Source: Phycisphaerales bacterium UBA3190 (GTDB lineage: Bacteria; Planctomycetota; Phycisphaerae; Phycisphaerales; UBA1924). Taken from it: DNA of 61,374 nucleotides. Shown piece after piece: positions 33,745 to 43,021 of the stretch (position 1 is the stretch's first letter; each line of letters starts with the position of its first letter). A model generated the notes under the pieces. That model saw only the letters and a program-made list of their open reading frames with translations. It was not told where the DNA came from and ran no database searches. The stretch is taken from the NCBI GenBank assembly GCA_002364005.1, contig DEXG01000008.1, forward strand, positions 38,480-99,853, in the 5' to 3' direction. The translations under genes and the position numbers were made by a program.

Positions 33745-34625
33745 AAGCTGAGACCCAGCGTGCGCCGGACTTTCTCTGCGTCGGTGCGCAAAAAGCGGGC
33801 ACAACATGGATGTTCGTGGTCATGCGCGAATCGAGCGGGGTGTTTGTCCCGCCCGTCAAGGAGTCGAACTACCTGCTCGAGGCCCGCGAACGCGACCGTG
33901 CCTGGGCCCGGAAGTACCGGCTCTGGCAGGTGGATCCGATGCGGCAGTACTATCGCCGGGATCGGCTTGTGACCCGCGACATCGCACCCGCGCTTGAACT
34001 CATGGACCTGTTCGATCAGCGTGAGGTCGATGACGAGTGGTACCGCCGCTTGTTCTCCTACGCTCGGCCCGATCAGGTTGCCGGCGAGGTCTGCCCGTCG
34101 TATATGTGTATGCCCGTGGAGAACATCGAGCACGCGGTCGCCCTGAACCCGGACCTGCGCGTTGTCTTGCTCGTGCGTGATCCGGTCGATCGGCTCTGGT
34201 CGCAGATCCGGATGAACACGCGAGACGGGAAGATCCAGCAGCCGATCGATGAGCTGCTGGGCGATGAGCGGGCGATGCACATTTTTTGCGAGTACAGCGA
34301 CTACGCCCGCTCGATCGAGCGTTGGCAATCGGCGCTCAAGCCCGGGCACCTGGGGTTGTTCCTCTACGATCGCATCCGAACCGAGCCCGAATCGCTCGCT
34401 GGGGACATCCTGGCCTTCCTCGGGGCCCGAGGGGCCCCTCATGGGTGGGGGATCCGGACGAATGTGGGGCAGGCGATGCGTATGACGCCCGATCAGCGAT
34501 CGAGGATGCTCGGGCTGATGGAGCCGCAGTACGCGTACCTGCGATCGGTGTTCCCCGAAGCGGTCGAGGGCTGGTTGGGGCGACACGAGCGTGCGATTCG
34601 GGCGGATTCACTCCGCTCGGCATGA
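33738..34625 (+). CDS. PAPS-dependent sulfotransferase, paralog 3
   Basis: A 295-residue sulfotransferase, more divergent than the other two. The PAPS loop is GAQKAGTTWM near residue 16 and the 3'-phosphate motif VVLLVRDPVDRLWS. The start overlaps the end of paralog 2, with a G-rich SD. Conserved patches include VAGEVCPSYMCMP and YARSIERW. Difference from paralogs 1-2 in the acceptor-side segment suggests a distinct substrate, which is inference. Confidence 0.92.
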   Translation: MLKAETQRAPDFLCVGAQKAGTTWMFVVMRESSGVFVPPVKESNYLLEARERDRAWARKYRLWQVDPMRQYYRRDRLVTRDIAPALELMDLFDQREVDDEWYRRLFSYARPDQVAGEVCPSYMCMPVENIEHAVALNPDLRVVLLVRDPVDRLWSQIRMNTRDGKIQQPIDELLGDERAMHIFCEYSDYARSIERWQSALKPGHLGLFLYDRIRTEPESLAGDILAFLGARGAPHGWGIRTNVGQAMRMTPDQRSRMLGLMEPQYAYLRSVFPEAVEGWLGRHERAIRADSLRSA

Positions 34626-34668
34626 TCAGAGCTGAGACAAGGCCCGGCTCGCATGATACAGTTGCCCC

Positions 34669-35127
34669 ATGCTTCACCCCGCACCAACGACCAAACTCGA
34701 CCCCACCCTCGCACGCGGCACCATCCATGAAGTGCTCGATGCGGACGATCGTCACCCAGCCCGGGTGGTCATGGGGTTCCCAAACACCGATTACCGGATC
34801 GAGCTGATCATCAAGGGTGATGTCGAGCCGGTGCGGGCGCTGGTTGGTGAGATGGTGCTGGCGCGTTTGTTCGCCGATGCACGACGAATCGACACCCCCG
34901 ACGCCGGCGGGCGTCGCTTTGAGCCCTGCATCGGTCGCCCGACGCGGATCTTGGGGACAGTCATCGGTGTCGACCCCGCATCGAATGTGCTCGTGGTGAA
35001 TGCGGGTCAGCCGATCGCTCTTCGCGTGACCGCACCCGGGCAGGAAGCACAAGAACTGGCACATGCAGCGTTTATCGTTTGCGATGTGAAGCCGGGTGCT
35101 TGGTTCGTGCTCGAACGCGCGTATTGA
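34669..35127 (+). CDS. Conserved-looking protein of unknown function
   Basis: A 152-residue soluble protein without signal peptide or membrane helix. The sequence alternates short beta-strand-like stretches (RIELIIKGDVEPVRALVGEM, TRILGTVIGVDPASNVLVVN, ALRVTAPGQEAQ, WFVLERAY), suggesting a small beta-barrel such as an OB-type fold. I cannot name a family. It starts 43 bases after the sulfotransferases and is followed by a terminator, so it may close that operon. Confidence 0.7.
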   Translation: MLHPAPTTKLDPTLARGTIHEVLDADDRHPARVVMGFPNTDYRIELIIKGDVEPVRALVGEMVLARLFADARRIDTPDAGGRRFEPCIGRPTRILGTVIGVDPASNVLVVNAGQPIALRVTAPGQEAQELAHAAFIVCDVKPGAWFVLERAY

Positions 35128-35175
35128 CAGCCCCCAGTTTTGGTGTTCTTCAGGTGGTGAAATCTGGCCATATTG

Positions 35176-35197
35176 CCCGTCGCGTCGGGCTTTTTTC
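35176..35197 (+). terminator. Rho-independent terminator
   Basis: GCCCG (35176-35180), loop TCGCGT, CGGGC (35187-35191), then TTTTTT (35192-35197). It ends the pabA/trpG-like-sulfotransferase-unknown gene run. Confidence 0.82.
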
Positions 35198-35266
35198 AGC
35201 ATCATTCTTGCATTTGAGTTAGCATCGCCGACCCTCTCTCTCCCGCTGTTTCCGGAGACTCTCGGC

Positions 35267-35785
35267 ATGAAGACATCTCGCGTTCTTTGTACAAGCATGT
35301 GCGCTCTCGCCACATCGTTCGCTTTTAGTTCTGACGACCAACACACCGAACCATCTGAAACCATTGATACCACCGAGGACGGGGCCTGGGCCGACGGACT
35401 CGGCGAACGCCAGGAGGCGTGGATTTTCATCAGCATTCCCCGATACGGGATCGTCTCGCTTCAGGAGTTGCACGATCAGACCACCGCTGCCTACACGGCG
35501 TGGCTCGATGTCGGTGAGCCCCTTGAGTCATACCAGCCGGTCGCGCTGCACAGCAACATGGCAAACAATAACAACGGCGGGATCGAACTGCTGATGCTGC
35601 CTGAGCGCTGCCTGGGTGATTTCAACGCCGACGGCCTGGTCGATCTCTACGACATCCCCGCATTCCTTGATGCCTACCTGCGTCAGGACCCCCGCGCCGA
35701 TCTCACACGGGACGGGGCGTTCGATATTCGGGATCAGATCCTGTTTCTCGAACTGTCCACGATGCCCTGTGTCAATGGGTGGTGA
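35267..35785 (+). CDS. Secreted dockerin-like protein
   Basis: A 172-residue protein. An N-terminal signal runs to about residue 21. The C-terminal part (from about 115) has two calcium-binding dockerin/EF-type repeats: GDFNADGLVDLYDIPAFLDA and ADLTRDGAFDIRDQILFLEL. This resembles the GC-type dockerins on planctomycete secreted proteins. The short middle section has no recognisable catalytic domain, so the protein may be a small anchor or binding module. The ATG at 35267 is chosen for the signal peptide; GGAG lies 11-12 bases upstream. Confidence 0.8.
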   Translation: MKTSRVLCTSMCALATSFAFSSDDQHTEPSETIDTTEDGAWADGLGERQEAWIFISIPRYGIVSLQELHDQTTAAYTAWLDVGEPLESYQPVALHSNMANNNNGGIELLMLPERCLGDFNADGLVDLYDIPAFLDAYLRQDPRADLTRDGAFDIRDQILFLELSTMPCVNGW

Positions 35786-35791
35786 GTCGCA

Positions 35792-36796
35792 TCAGGCGAT
35801 GCGTGGGTCGATCCAGCGGTACAGGATATCGACGACCAGGTTGAACACGATCAGCATCGTGGAGAACACCAGCACCGTCCCGATGATCAGGAACAGGTCT
35901 TTGTTTTGCACTGCGCTGACAAAGTGTTCGCCCATGCCCGGGACGGTGAAGACCCGCTCGATCACGAACGAGCCGGTCATCGCGAAGGCGGTCGCCGGGC
36001 CCAGGTAGCTGAGCACGGGCAGGAAGGCGTTCTTGAGCGCGTGCTTGATGAGCACCACATGCTCCGGGTTGCCCTTGGCCCGGGCGGTCCGGATGTAGTC
36101 GGCACCCAGCGATTCGATCATGCCCATGCGGGTCAGGCGGGCGATGTAGGCCGCGAAGGGCAGCGAGAGGGCGAACGCGGGCAGGGCGATGCTGCGCAGC
36201 GTGCCCCATTGGGCGACGGGGAACCAGCCGAGCCAGATCGAGAAGACCAGCAGCAGCACCGTGCCCGTGACGAAGCTGGGCAGTGAGATCCCGACCATCG
36301 CCACGCCCAGCGTTGAGAGGTCGGCAATCGAGTTGGGTTTGACGGCTCCGATGATCCCGGAGATCGTCCCGATGATCAGCGCGATCAGGATCGCCGAGGC
36401 ACCCAGTGTCACCGACACCGGCAGCGCATCGCGGATGATCTCGTTGACGGTCTTATCGTCGTACTTGAGTGAGGGGCCGAAGTCGAAGACGGGGCGTTGG
36501 GGTGTGGGGAGCCCCTGTGCGACGGCGGCCTCGTTTTCTCTGTGGATCTCGCCGCTGAACCAGTCGCGCAGGTACTCAAAGCCCGTGGCGCTGTCGAGGT
36601 AGGAGAAGTAGAACCTCGGGAACGAATCGAGGTTGTACTGCTTGTTCATCTGCTCGATGACTTCTGGCTTGGGGCGTTTCTCGGGGTTTTCCAGCGGGTT
36701 GCCGGGGACCTTCCACGCGAGGAAGAGCGTGATGGTGTAGACCACGAGCAGGATGATGGGCAGGGCGAGCAATCGGCGCAGGATGAGCATGCTCAT
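35792..36796 (-). CDS. oppB: Oligopeptide ABC transporter permease
   Basis: A 334-residue inner-membrane permease with about six helices. It has the OppB/DppB-type N-terminus (MLILRRLLALPIILLVVYTI) and the EAA motif (ARLTRMGMIESLGADYIRTARAKG). A long loop (about 45-110) between the first helices is a DppB-type feature. Its ATG overlaps the oppA stop (ATGA). No oppC, oppD or oppF follows: the next gene is convergent. Confidence 0.93.
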   Translation of the reverse strand: MSMLILRRLLALPIILLVVYTITLFLAWKVPGNPLENPEKRPKPEVIEQMNKQYNLDSFPRFYFSYLDSATGFEYLRDWFSGEIHRENEAAVAQGLPTPQRPVFDFGPSLKYDDKTVNEIIRDALPVSVTLGASAILIALIIGTISGIIGAVKPNSIADLSTLGVAMVGISLPSFVTGTVLLLVFSIWLGWFPVAQWGTLRSIALPAFALSLPFAAYIARLTRMGMIESLGADYIRTARAKGNPEHVVLIKHALKNAFLPVLSYLGPATAFAMTGSFVIERVFTVPGMGEHFVSAVQNKDLFLIIGTVLVFSTMLIVFNLVVDILYRWIDPRIA

Positions 36797-38733
36797 GACT
36801 GGGGCTCCCCTCGGCTTTGGTCGTGCCCGTTGCCCTTGTGCATGGGCCTTGGCTGCTCGGGGCCCTTGCCGTCGCCCAGGACCTCGATGAGGTAGGCGTT
36901 CTGCTTGGTGCGTGGGTGGGTCGAGAGCCCGGTGATCTTGTGCGGGTCAAACATGTAGATCGTCGCGTAGTGGAAGATGGGCACAAGCGGGAGGTCCTCT
37001 TCGATCAGGATGCGTTCAGCTTCGCTCAGCATCGCCATGCGTTTCTCGGGGTCGAGTTCAACGCTGGCGCGGTCGAGCAGGTCGTCGAAGACGGGGTTGT
37101 TGTAGGCCCGATCGTTGTTGCCGTCGGTTGAGTAGTTGATATCGAGAAAAGTGGTGGGATCGCCGTAGTCACCGAACCAGCCGGCACGGGCGGTCATGTA
37201 GCGTTTGTCCTTGAGATCGTCGCGGAAGATCTTGATCTCTTTCTGATCGAGGCGTGTCTGGATGCCGAGGTATTTCTGCCAGCTCTTGGCGACGGTCTGG
37301 GCGATCAGGTCGTGCCCGGCGTCTTTATTGAATGACAGGGTGACGACGAAGTCCTGGGGGTAGCCCGCTTCGCTGATGAGTTGCTGGGCCTGGGCAATGA
37401 TCGCGTCACGCTCGGCGGGTGTCTTGGCGTCGCTGATGCTTGGCAGCCCCTTGGGGGAGGTGTAGCCGCCGATCGAGCCGGGGGGGATCAGGGTGCTGGC
37501 GACGGGCTCGCCCAGTCGGCGCACCTGATCGGCGACGGCCCGCTTGTCGATGCACATGGCAAAGGCCCGGCGCACGCGGGCATCAGCGAACGGGTTGGGC
37601 TGCCCGTCGGGGAGGAAGGGCTTGCAGTTGAAGTTGTAGAAGTAGGTCCCGAAGGACGAGACGGCGTGTGTGTGGGCGCGGGGATCGGGCGGGAGCATGC
37701 GATCGATACTGAACTGGTCGAGCCCCTGAGCCCTGAGCTGCTCGACCTGCTCGGCGTGCTCGGCGAGGTATTCGAGCTTCTGGGCGACCATCTCGCCGCG
37801 ATACGGGGCGGTGACATCGGCGATCCAGTCGACGGCTCCGGTCTGGTACGCCAGCACGCCCGCGTTGGGATCGTTGATGGATGGGATGTCGATCGAATCG
37901 ATGGCGATGTTGTCCCGATCCCAGAAGTAGGGGTTCTTCTCAAGGCGCATATCCCGTTTCATGCGCCATCGGGTGAGGATGAACGGGCCGTTGGAGATGA
38001 GCACGCCGCCCTGAGTCCATCCCGGGCGGCGGATCAGGCGTCCGGTCTGCGGGTCTGGGCGTTCGTACTGGGCAACCAGGGGTTCGTAGACGGGTGCGAA
38101 GACCCCGAAGGCGCAGATATCCAGGAAGTAGGGGACCGGCTTGCTCAGGCGGACGACGAGCGTCTGCGGGTCGGGGGCTTGCATCCCGACCAGGGCATCG
38201 AACTGGGCGTGGGTCTCATCCCAGAGGTCGTAGGCGGCCTGCTGGCGTTCGCTGGCGTTTGCGAAGTCGCGGTCGCTGAACGCGTCGAGCTGGGCCAGAC
38301 GCCAGTCGTAGAACTCGGTCGCTCCATCGATGTTCATGAACATCGCGACATAGTCGGAGACGAGGTCGGGCAGCATGGCCCGTCGCCACGAGTAGCGGAA
38401 ATCCTCGGCCGTGACGGGCTCGCCGTTGGACCACTTGGCGTCGTGTCGGAGGTGGAAGGTGTAGGTTCTGGCGTCGTCGCTGATTTCCCAGGATTCGGCG
38501 ACGCCGGGGATGATATCGAAGTCGTCGCTGAGGACATCGTTCTGCACCAGCGGCTGGAAGAGGAGGCGGGCGGTACGCAGGTCGTGCATCCAGCTCATGC
38601 GCTGGGGATCGAGCGTATTGACATCGCTCGAGTTGATGAACACGAGGTCGGCGCGGGGGGCGGGGTTGTCAGAGAAGACCGACACCCCGACCAGCGCGAG
38701 CAGCAGCACGATGGGAACGAGCAGACGCAGCAT
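36793..38733 (-). CDS. oppA: Oligopeptide-binding protein (ABC transporter substrate-binding)
   Basis: A 646-residue periplasmic solute-binding protein, family 5. The N-terminal hydrophobic stretch (residues 3-20) is a signal/anchor without a clear lipobox Cys. The family signature is INSSDVNTLDPQRMSW, with DDARTYTFHLRHDAKWSNGEPVTAEDF and DPQTLVVRLSKPVPYFLDI. It delivers peptides to OppBC. The C-terminus adds a polar tail. Likely the first gene of an oppAB pair; the promoter is in the bases just upstream. Confidence 0.93.
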   Translation of the reverse strand: MLRLLVPIVLLLALVGVSVFSDNPAPRADLVFINSSDVNTLDPQRMSWMHDLRTARLLFQPLVQNDVLSDDFDIIPGVAESWEISDDARTYTFHLRHDAKWSNGEPVTAEDFRYSWRRAMLPDLVSDYVAMFMNIDGATEFYDWRLAQLDAFSDRDFANASERQQAAYDLWDETHAQFDALVGMQAPDPQTLVVRLSKPVPYFLDICAFGVFAPVYEPLVAQYERPDPQTGRLIRRPGWTQGGVLISNGPFILTRWRMKRDMRLEKNPYFWDRDNIAIDSIDIPSINDPNAGVLAYQTGAVDWIADVTAPYRGEMVAQKLEYLAEHAEQVEQLRAQGLDQFSIDRMLPPDPRAHTHAVSSFGTYFYNFNCKPFLPDGQPNPFADARVRRAFAMCIDKRAVADQVRRLGEPVASTLIPPGSIGGYTSPKGLPSISDAKTPAERDAIIAQAQQLISEAGYPQDFVVTLSFNKDAGHDLIAQTVAKSWQKYLGIQTRLDQKEIKIFRDDLKDKRYMTARAGWFGDYGDPTTFLDINYSTDGNNDRAYNNPVFDDLLDRASVELDPEKRMAMLSEAERILIEEDLPLVPIFHYATIYMFDPHKITGLSTHPRTKQNAYLIEVLGDGKGPEQPRPMHKGNGHDQSRGEPQS

Positions 38734-38799
38734 GACAACACCTTACCGCTTCGGGCGGCTCAGGGTGACACGAACGGTGCCGCATGGTGGAAAAAGGGC

Positions 38800-39933
38800 T
38801 CAGCGGAGGAATCGGTCGTCATCGAAGCCGAAGGTACGCACGATCGGTGAGCCCGGGCCCAGCAGGGCGGCGGCGTCGTTGCGGAAATCGCGATCATCAC
38901 CCGCTTCGAGCTGTGAGCTGAAGCTGGTGGTCTCGATGTCGTTCACGGTCTTCCCGTCGAGTTCTGCGGCCTTGCGTCGGGCGAAGTACAGCAGGGTTTC
39001 GCCGGTCTGGACGCTGCGAACGGTGAGTTCGCGATCGTTCTGAGGCTCGAGTGTCTTGGCGAGATAACGACGGAGCGGGACGGAGATGATGTCGCCCCCC
39101 AGACGCACGGCGGCGCGGGCCGCTTCCGCTGTGACGCTCGCGGTGATGTCGGAGATCGAGCGTGTGGTGGCGCTGGCGGCATCGAAGGCGAGTGACTGTG
39201 CGAAGGTGGGATCTTCATTGGCGTTGAGTGCCTGCAGGCGTGAGCCGACGAGATCCGAGAGGGCGATGATGGCACGGGAGCGTGCATCGCCCAGATCGCG
39301 GGTGCCCAGCGTGGTGCCCGAGGCGAGCGCTCTGGCGCAGGCTTTGATCAGTTCATGCTGGTCGGCATTCTGTTGTGCGGCATCGGTGATCGCGTTGATC
39401 AGCGCGTTGGCATCGGTGCCGGTCATCGCTGGGCCGTGCACGCGTGTGGTCTCGAAGACCTGCCCGGCGCGGGAGATGGCGAAGAGGCGGACACCGTGGT
39501 CGTCGTCGCTCATCAGTCCTTGGATGTTGTTGACGGCTGTGGGGGTCGCCAAATCGGCTGAGATGCGGAGCAGGCTGAGCTTATTGGCGACGCTCTCGTT
39601 TGCCTTGAGTTCGCTGAACAGCGGGTTGAGCGCCTGGGTGTAGGCCTGCCGGAACGCGACCGAGACGCCCCGTCCCTGGAGCGGGGCGGTCAGGGCCTCG
39701 ATGCCCCGCTTGATGTCCTGTGCGTCTTCAGAGGTCACGCGGGATGACCAGTTCGTCACAAACTCCTGGATCTGCGTGCGCTGGCTCGGGTTGACCCCGA
39801 TGGTCTCGACCGTTGAGCGCGGCAGTGAAGTCCCGGGCTGGGCCGATGCGGTACACGCACCAAAGGCGAGGATCAGCACGCTCAGCGGGCGGGTGACACG
39901 GGAAATCAGCGACGCGGTGGGGGTTGGGTTCAA
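38800..39933 (-). CDS. Secreted helical-repeat protein of unknown function
   Basis: A 377-residue protein, predicted exported: a hydrophobic stretch SRVTRPLSVLILAFGACTAS and AQP after it look like a signal peptide. The mature part is rich in Ala, Asn and Asp with short alpha-helical repeats (DLATPTAVNNIQGLMSDD, ALINAITDAAQQNADQ), which resemble HEAT/armadillo-type packing but are not diagnostic. The TTG at 39933 with an AGGGA-type SD is preferred; the frame extends to 40131. The family is unknown. Confidence 0.65.
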   Translation of the reverse strand: MNPTPTASLISRVTRPLSVLILAFGACTASAQPGTSLPRSTVETIGVNPSQRTQIQEFVTNWSSRVTSEDAQDIKRGIEALTAPLQGRGVSVAFRQAYTQALNPLFSELKANESVANKLSLLRISADLATPTAVNNIQGLMSDDDHGVRLFAISRAGQVFETTRVHGPAMTGTDANALINAITDAAQQNADQHELIKACARALASGTTLGTRDLGDARSRAIIALSDLVGSRLQALNANEDPTFAQSLAFDAASATTRSISDITASVTAEAARAAVRLGGDIISVPLRRYLAKTLEPQNDRELTVRSVQTGETLLYFARRKAAELDGKTVNDIETTSFSSQLEAGDDRDFRNDAAALLGPGSPIVRTFGFDDDRFLR

Positions 39934-40136
39934 GGTCGATCCCTCGGCTGAAGTGAACGCGGGCTGGTCGGCCCGGCGATTGGCTCTGATTCGAGACGCG
40001 CGACGCGTCCTGGGCAAGTTTATCGCCCAAAGCGGGTCATGTCCGGCAGATTGTCCCGGCTTCTGGGTTGGCACTGGTTCCTGTACGCCTGGCAGGGGCT
40101 TGAGATCCCGCTTGTGACACCGGAGTGACACGCGGA

Positions 40137-41114
40137 TCAGTACACCTCAAGCATCATTCGCTTGGTTTTCTTGAGTGTCTTGGGGATCATGGAGCGCTCC
40201 CACTGGTCCACCTGCTCAGCGAACCCCTCGGGGACAGAAAGGTACTGGGCGAGCTGCTCTGGGGAGAGCAGGCGGGCCAGTTGCTGGTAGACGCCCAACT
40301 CCATGCCCGCGAGCCCGCAGATGTAGATCAGGGTGCGTTCAGAGGCGAGCATGGGTCCAAGTGTGTCAAAGTCCTCGCTGAGGCGATCCTGGACATAGAG
40401 CCGCTTTGGCTGATCGGGAGTGGTGTGGCGTGAGATCGCGGTGTGGTAGGTGAAGTTGTCGTGCTGGTCGGCCCAGGCGGTCAGGTCGTCGTGGTAGAGC
40501 AGGTCGGTCTCGTACGGGGCGCCCATGAGCATGGCGACGCGTGAGGGCATGCCCAGCTTGAAGAGATCGTGAATCATGCCTCGGAACGGGGCGATCCCGG
40601 TGCCTGTTGCGATGAAGATGTAGTCGTGCTTGCTGGGGTCCTTGGGGAGCAGGAATCGTTTCCCAACCGGTCCGGTGAGCTGGACCTCGTCGCCCACATT
40701 GAGATCGCAGAGGTAGTTGGAGCACAGCCCGGTGACGAGCTTGTGCGATTCCCAGTGCTCGTCGATCATGCGCTTGACGGTGGTGGTGATGATCTTGCCG
40801 TCGCCTGTTTCGCCGCCGGTGGGGGCAGCGATGGAGTAGAGGCGGAGCTTGTGCGGCTTGGCATCAGCAGTTTCACCCGCTGGGACGACGCCGAAGGACT
40901 GCCCGCTGTGCCAGCTGTTCTCCAGGGCGGTGCCTGAGACATCGATCTCGACATGACGCACGAAGCCGGCGGCTTTGCGTGACCGGGTGCACAGTCGTGT
41001 CGCGTGGACTCGGCCGATCACGGGGGCATTTGGTTTGACGAGGTGCTGGGTGACATCGGGCATCTCCGGGATGCCGGCGATCTCGACGCTTTCTTGGGCG
41101 TTTGCGTTGCTCAT
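40137..41114 (-). CDS. Plant-type ferredoxin-NADP+ reductase
   Basis: A 325-residue flavoprotein that exchanges electrons between ferredoxin/flavodoxin and NADP(H). The FAD site is RLYSIA (preceded by PHKLRLYSIAAPT), with CSNYLCDL for the FAD/NADP interface, and ATGTGIAPFRGM for NADP binding. The C-terminal MMLEVY ends in the aromatic Tyr that stacks on the flavin in plant-type FNR. Compared with bacterial Fpr it matches the plastid/cyanobacterial subclass more closely. No ferredoxin gene is adjacent. A terminator of the next gene upstream lies just before its start. Confidence 0.92.
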   Translation of the reverse strand: MSNANAQESVEIAGIPEMPDVTQHLVKPNAPVIGRVHATRLCTRSRKAAGFVRHVEIDVSGTALENSWHSGQSFGVVPAGETADAKPHKLRLYSIAAPTGGETGDGKIITTTVKRMIDEHWESHKLVTGLCSNYLCDLNVGDEVQLTGPVGKRFLLPKDPSKHDYIFIATGTGIAPFRGMIHDLFKLGMPSRVAMLMGAPYETDLLYHDDLTAWADQHDNFTYHTAISRHTTPDQPKRLYVQDRLSEDFDTLGPMLASERTLIYICGLAGMELGVYQQLARLLSPEQLAQYLSVPEGFAEQVDQWERSMIPKTLKKTKRMMLEVY

Positions 41115-41137
41115 GGGAGACTGTAGGTCGGCGCATG

Positions 41138-41166
41138 AAAAACGCCCACGCGATGGCGTGGGCGTT
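41138..41166 (-). terminator. Rho-independent terminator of the coiled-coil lipoprotein gene
   Basis: AACGCCCACGC (41141-41151), loop GATG, GCGTGGGCGTT (41156-41166). On the minus strand five T follow (41138-41142). It ends the gene at 41196-42848. Confidence 0.93.
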
Positions 41167-41195
41167 CGTGGATGTTCTTGACTGAACGGGTCTGA

Positions 41196-42848
41196 TCAGC
41201 CCTCGGACTCGAGCTCGTCGATGCGTTTCTGGATCTGCTGGCGGACGAACTCAAACCCGATGGCGAGCTCTTCGGGCATGGCCGCGGCCTGCTCGTCGAT
41301 CTGGTCCAGGATTTGGTAGAGCATCTCGGGGTCATCGATTGTGTTGAGCATCTCGAGCTGCGACTCGAACTGCTGCATCATCATCTCGCGGCTCTCTTCG
41401 GGCAGCGTGGCCAGGAACTCTTCGAGGGACATATCGCTGAGGTCTTCAGCGGTGAGGTCTTCGAGGCCAGATTCGTCGAGCGTCTCGGTTTCTTCTTCGA
41501 ACTCGGGCTCGGAGGAGGGGTCTTCGTATTCCGGCTCGGGCTCGAGCCCGCCCAGTGCTTCCAGACGCAGGGCGGTCGCTTCGATGCGGTCTGCGGCATC
41601 GCCACGAACATGAGCGCTTCTCAGCGAAGATGCGGAATCGATGAATGCCTGCCTGCCCATCTCTTCGAGTTCGTCGGCCTTCTGGTTGGCGGCGTCGATG
41701 AGCGTATCCCAGTTGCCGGCGAGCTTGGCATCCTTGATGGCCATGTACAGCATGGCTTCTTCACGCTCGCCCGCGGCTTGCCGCATGGCGAACTCGGCGA
41801 GCATCTGCTGGGCGTCCGCTTTGCTCAACGCGGCGACCTGCTTGACGGCATCGTTGGCGTCACGGAGGGCGGTGATCGCGCCTCTTACGAGCGAAATCGC
41901 CTCATCACTGGCGTCTTGGACCTCGTTGTCTCTGAATGACTGGTAGGCGCTGAGGGCTTCGGTAATTCGTTGCTTGGCCTGCTCTGCGTTGTCCAGGGCC
42001 TGGCGGGCGTCGTTCTGGCTGGCGGCAGCCCGGTCTCTGAGTTCCTGAGTGGCCTTGCCCAGCAGTTCGATCTGTGAGCGGGCCTTCTCGACATTCAGAC
42101 TCACCTCGCGAGCACCGGGACGCAGCTGGTCCACGATTCCCTCGATTCGCATGGCCTCCAGTTCGTACTGGTCGGCACGCAGCGAGTACTCACGCACCTG
42201 CTTGGCCAGTTCGGCGGCTTCCTGAGCGCTGACGCGGGGCATCTTCAGCTCGAGCCCGCCCGCTTCGTTGCGTTGTTCGCTCGCAAGGGCACGGAGATCG
42301 GCCATCTTGGTTTCGTGCTGGGCGATCTCATCGTTGATCTGCTGCATCTCTCGCCGATAGTTGGCGATGTCTTCCTCGCGCAGCTCGATGATTTCCTGAA
42401 GCTCGATGATCCCGTCGGTGGGATCGAACATCCCCGCGGCCTGGGAGATGGCGCTCATGGTCAGCCATTCGTTGATCATGCCTCGGATGACCCGGGCCTG
42501 CTGCCTCGATTCGTTCTCGACGCTCGCTGCACGCTGAGAAGCGAGAGCGGCTTGGCCTTTCTTGGCCACGGCGACCCCGACTGCGGCGGCTTCTGCGAAG
42601 CCGTTGTCGCTGCCGGCGTACTGGCTGAGCGATTGCTCGGCTGCCGTGTACTGCGTTTGGCTGTAGCTCGGGGATGTGGTGGCATCACCCACGGCGATCG
42701 AGTTGAATGTGCGACCCGCTTTCTTGACGGCGGCCTCGGCTTCGGCGCTGTCGCCGCACCCTGCGACGAAGCACAGCGAGAGGGTCGCCCCTGCGAGCAC
42801 AGCAAACTGGATCGGGCTGAAACGGCTTTGAAGCGTGCGATGCGTCAT
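41196..42848 (-). CDS. Coiled-coil lipoprotein of unknown function
   Basis: A 550-residue predicted lipoprotein: FSPIQFAVLAGATLSLCFVAGCGDS gives a lipobox with Cys after VAG near residue 30. A long charged coiled coil (about 150-330: EDIANYRREMQQINDEIAQ, RDRAAASQNDARQALDNAEQ) follows, then a strongly acidic C-terminal region (about 430-510). The ATG at 42848 is chosen because the signal begins there; the frame extends to 42953. Its size and coiled coil suggest a structural or cell-envelope bridging role; no family is recognised. A strong terminator follows. Confidence 0.8.
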   Translation of the reverse strand: MTHRTLQSRFSPIQFAVLAGATLSLCFVAGCGDSAEAEAAVKKAGRTFNSIAVGDATTSPSYSQTQYTAAEQSLSQYAGSDNGFAEAAAVGVAVAKKGQAALASQRAASVENESRQQARVIRGMINEWLTMSAISQAAGMFDPTDGIIELQEIIELREEDIANYRREMQQINDEIAQHETKMADLRALASEQRNEAGGLELKMPRVSAQEAAELAKQVREYSLRADQYELEAMRIEGIVDQLRPGAREVSLNVEKARSQIELLGKATQELRDRAAASQNDARQALDNAEQAKQRITEALSAYQSFRDNEVQDASDEAISLVRGAITALRDANDAVKQVAALSKADAQQMLAEFAMRQAAGEREEAMLYMAIKDAKLAGNWDTLIDAANQKADELEEMGRQAFIDSASSLRSAHVRGDAADRIEATALRLEALGGLEPEPEYEDPSSEPEFEEETETLDESGLEDLTAEDLSDMSLEEFLATLPEESREMMMQQFESQLEMLNTIDDPEMLYQILDQIDEQAAAMPEELAIGFEFVRQQIQKRIDELESEG

Positions 42849-43021
42849 GCGCGGCGTGTCCTTCGATACATGAAACGAACCCGACGGGTGAGCACCCGGG
42901 GCGGTGTGTGATTCGATACTCGCTCGCACCTGTGACGGTTCCCATTTCGACAACCGATGGGTGCGGGTTCAGATGGTAGCACGCTGGGCCAGATAGTGCC
43001 TGCGCGACTGGGGGCACCGAT

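Noticed and set aside
37381..38850. 489-residue plus-strand ORF opposite oppA
   Set aside because: Antisense shadow; oppA has the family signature on the minus strand.
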